Shown: piece by piece, positions 4,910-5,915 of the stretch
Layout of the letters: every line of letters starts with the position of its first letter
Position numbering within the stretch: the first letter of the stretch is position 1
Made by a program: the position numbers and the translations under genes
Notes under the pieces: model-generated
The model's database searches: none
What the model was told of the DNA's origin: nothing
The model's input: only the letters and a program-made list of their open reading frames with translations
Assembly: GCA_964610745.1 (NCBI GenBank)
Contig: CAZSYL010000102.1
Coordinates: 1-5,915 of the forward strand
DNA length: 5,915 nt
Direction of reading: 5' to 3'
From: SHLQ01 sp964610745
GTDB taxonomy: Bacteria > Actinomycetota > Acidimicrobiia > Acidimicrobiales > SHLQ01

Positions 4910-5901
4910 CGGACCCATTCGACCAGCTCGAGCCCCAGCCCACTGAAGCACCCGACGCCGGGTTCGCCGACAGGCTACGAAACCGTATTGCACACATCGA
5001 GGAACGCCACGATCGGTCCGCTGGCGGTGGTTGGCATCTTGCCCAGTACAACCGCGGACTCTTCAATCACCCTCTCGATCACCCCGAGATGGCCGAATTC
5101 GTAAACAGCCTCGATCGCATCAACGCACTCGCCGAGGCTTCCCCGGGCTTTGTTTGGCGCCTCACCGATGCTGACGGGGGTTCGTCGAGTTACGTCGATG
5201 TTCCGGGGTCGACGAATCCGCTCATCGCACCGAACCTGTCGGTATGGACCGGGATGGACGAGCTGCACAGCTTCATGTACAAGACCGATCATGTTGCATA
5301 CATGCGTCGTCGGGCCAACTGGTTCCAAAAGCAAGATGGCCCAATCGCGGTGTTCTGGTGGATTCCCGCCGGAACGATCCCCACGCTCGAAGAGGCCGTT
5401 CGTCGGCTCGACCTGCTCGACGAGCTCGGCCCAACCAAAGACGCCTGGACATTCCGACGGCCATTTCCGAAACCGACACAACTAGCAGGAGAACCGGCCA
5501 TGACACAGCAAGTCCTCATTCCATACCTCACCGTCGGCGATGCTCGGCGAGCCCTCGACTTCTATGGCGAAGTCTTCGGCGCTGAACGCAGTGGCGAACT
5601 ATTCGAGATGCCCGATGGCCGCATAGGACACGCGGAGATGACGATCGGCGAGGCGAAGTTCTACCTGGCCGATGATTTTCCCGAAATGCAACTCGTCCAT
5701 CCCGCTGGCCACGGCGCTGGTCGCTCGATGTCGCTCGTCATCAACGTCGACGATTGCGACGCGGTTTATGAACATGCGTTGACTGCTGGAGCCGTCGAAG
5801 AACGACCGCCAGCAAACCAACATGGTGAGCGCACTGGCTGGTTCGTCGATCCGTGGGGGCACCGATGGGCTCCCACTGGGCCGACGACCAACGAGGATTA
5901 G
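4906..5901 (+). CDS. Three-part fusion: sigma-partner-like head, DUF3291 domain, VOC/glyoxalase-like domain
   Basis: 331 aa from ATG 4906, which overlaps the sigma stop by 4 bp. The same frame opens further upstream but there it only shadows the sigma gene. Residues 1-36 (MTDPFDQLEP, then FADRLRNRI) resemble the short head of actinobacterial VOC proteins found beside sigma factors. Residues 42-190 match DUF3291 (WHLAQYNRG, PEMAEFVNSLDRINALAE, SPGFVWRL, LSVWTGMDELHSFMYKTDH, WWIPAG, FRRPFPKP), probably an alpha-beta barrel related to small monooxygenases. Residues 203-324 form a PhnB-like VOC domain (YLTVGDARRALDFYGEVFGA, MPDGRIGHAEM, FVDPWGHRW). Metal binding and catalysis cannot be read from the sequence. 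From my memory of these families, DUF3291 and the VOC part are usually separate proteins, so the join is unusual. The likely role is sensing or detoxification linked to the sigma factor, which is inference. Confidence 0.85.
   Translation: MTDPFDQLEPQPTEAPDAGFADRLRNRIAHIEERHDRSAGGGWHLAQYNRGLFNHPLDHPEMAEFVNSLDRINALAEASPGFVWRLTDADGGSSSYVDVPGSTNPLIAPNLSVWTGMDELHSFMYKTDHVAYMRRRANWFQKQDGPIAVFWWIPAGTIPTLEEAVRRLDLLDELGPTKDAWTFRRPFPKPTQLAGEPAMTQQVLIPYLTVGDARRALDFYGEVFGAERSGELFEMPDGRIGHAEMTIGEAKFYLADDFPEMQLVHPAGHGAGRSMSLVINVDDCDAVYEHALTAGAVEERPPANQHGERTGWFVDPWGHRWAPTGPTTNED
5487..5491 (+). promoter_or_regulatory. Internal ribosome binding site before the VOC domain
   Basis: AGGAG followed by 8 nt and an in-frame ATG (5500) is the best Shine-Dalgarno/start pair in the window, yet it lies inside the fused gene. 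It is translated as part of the linker TQLAGEPA between DUF3291 and VOC. This suggests either a second product or a former gene start. Confidence 0.65.
5500..5901 (+). other. Possible separately translated VOC protein nested in the fusion gene
   Basis: Starting at ATG 5500, the frame would give a 133-aa protein beginning MTQQVLIPYLTVGDARRAL, which is how stand-alone PhnB-like VOC proteins normally start, and about their normal length. Together with the AGGAG site this makes dual translation plausible: a full fusion plus free VOC domain, which could pair with itself or with the fusion. Direct evidence is absent. Confidence 0.5.
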
Positions 5902-5915
5902 ACCGACACTGGTCG

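Noticed and set aside
4975..5481. Minus-strand open frame of 168 codons opposite DUF3291
   Set aside because: The plus-strand translation has strong DUF3291 motifs. The antisense frame has no recognisable features and no visible start signal.

Overview
The window looks like chromosomal DNA from a free-living, moderately high-GC actinobacterium, possibly a marine Acidimicrobiia-type lineage. The taxonomic guess is inference. It rests on three things: an F420-type PPOX flavin/deazaflavin enzyme, an ECF sigma factor overlapping a 'MTDPFD...RLR'-headed VOC protein (an arrangement I associate with actinobacteria), and a very acidic, lysine-free secreted protein. I see no rRNA, tRNA, CRISPR array or transposon.

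Left half (1-3286), minus strand. Two genes for exported proteins lie in tandem. The downstream one (1-182) is cut by the window edge, leaving only its signal peptide and about 20 further residues. The upstream one (483-3011) is complete: 842 aa with a signal peptide, a spondin-type domain, a ricin-like beta-trefoil and a seven-bladed lactonase-like beta-propeller. It ends in a strong intrinsic terminator (410-443). The two genes have alignable signal peptides and also share a 40-bp leader element (33/40 identical, no gaps) at nearly the same distance before each start codon, with a short hairpin at its core. This is the most unusual signal in the window: a candidate cis-regulatory element marking a co-regulated family of exported proteins. 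An 18-bp perfect palindrome lies further upstream of the large gene.

Middle (3287-4288), minus strand. A two-gene operon encodes a PPOX-class F420-dependent-type oxidoreductase followed, with no gap, by a DHFR/RibD-C-like reductase. The first gene may be read from a leaderless transcript.

Right part (4382-5901), plus strand, divergent from the reductase operon across 93 bp. An ECF-type sigma factor overlaps by 4 bp a three-part protein: a short sigma-partner-like head, a DUF3291 domain and a VOC/glyoxalase-like domain. Inside the fusion, a very good ribosome binding site and an in-frame ATG precede the VOC domain, so a separate VOC protein may also be made. The sigma gene and fusion are probably co-translated. 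No classical anti-sigma factor is visible, so the fusion protein is the obvious candidate partner.
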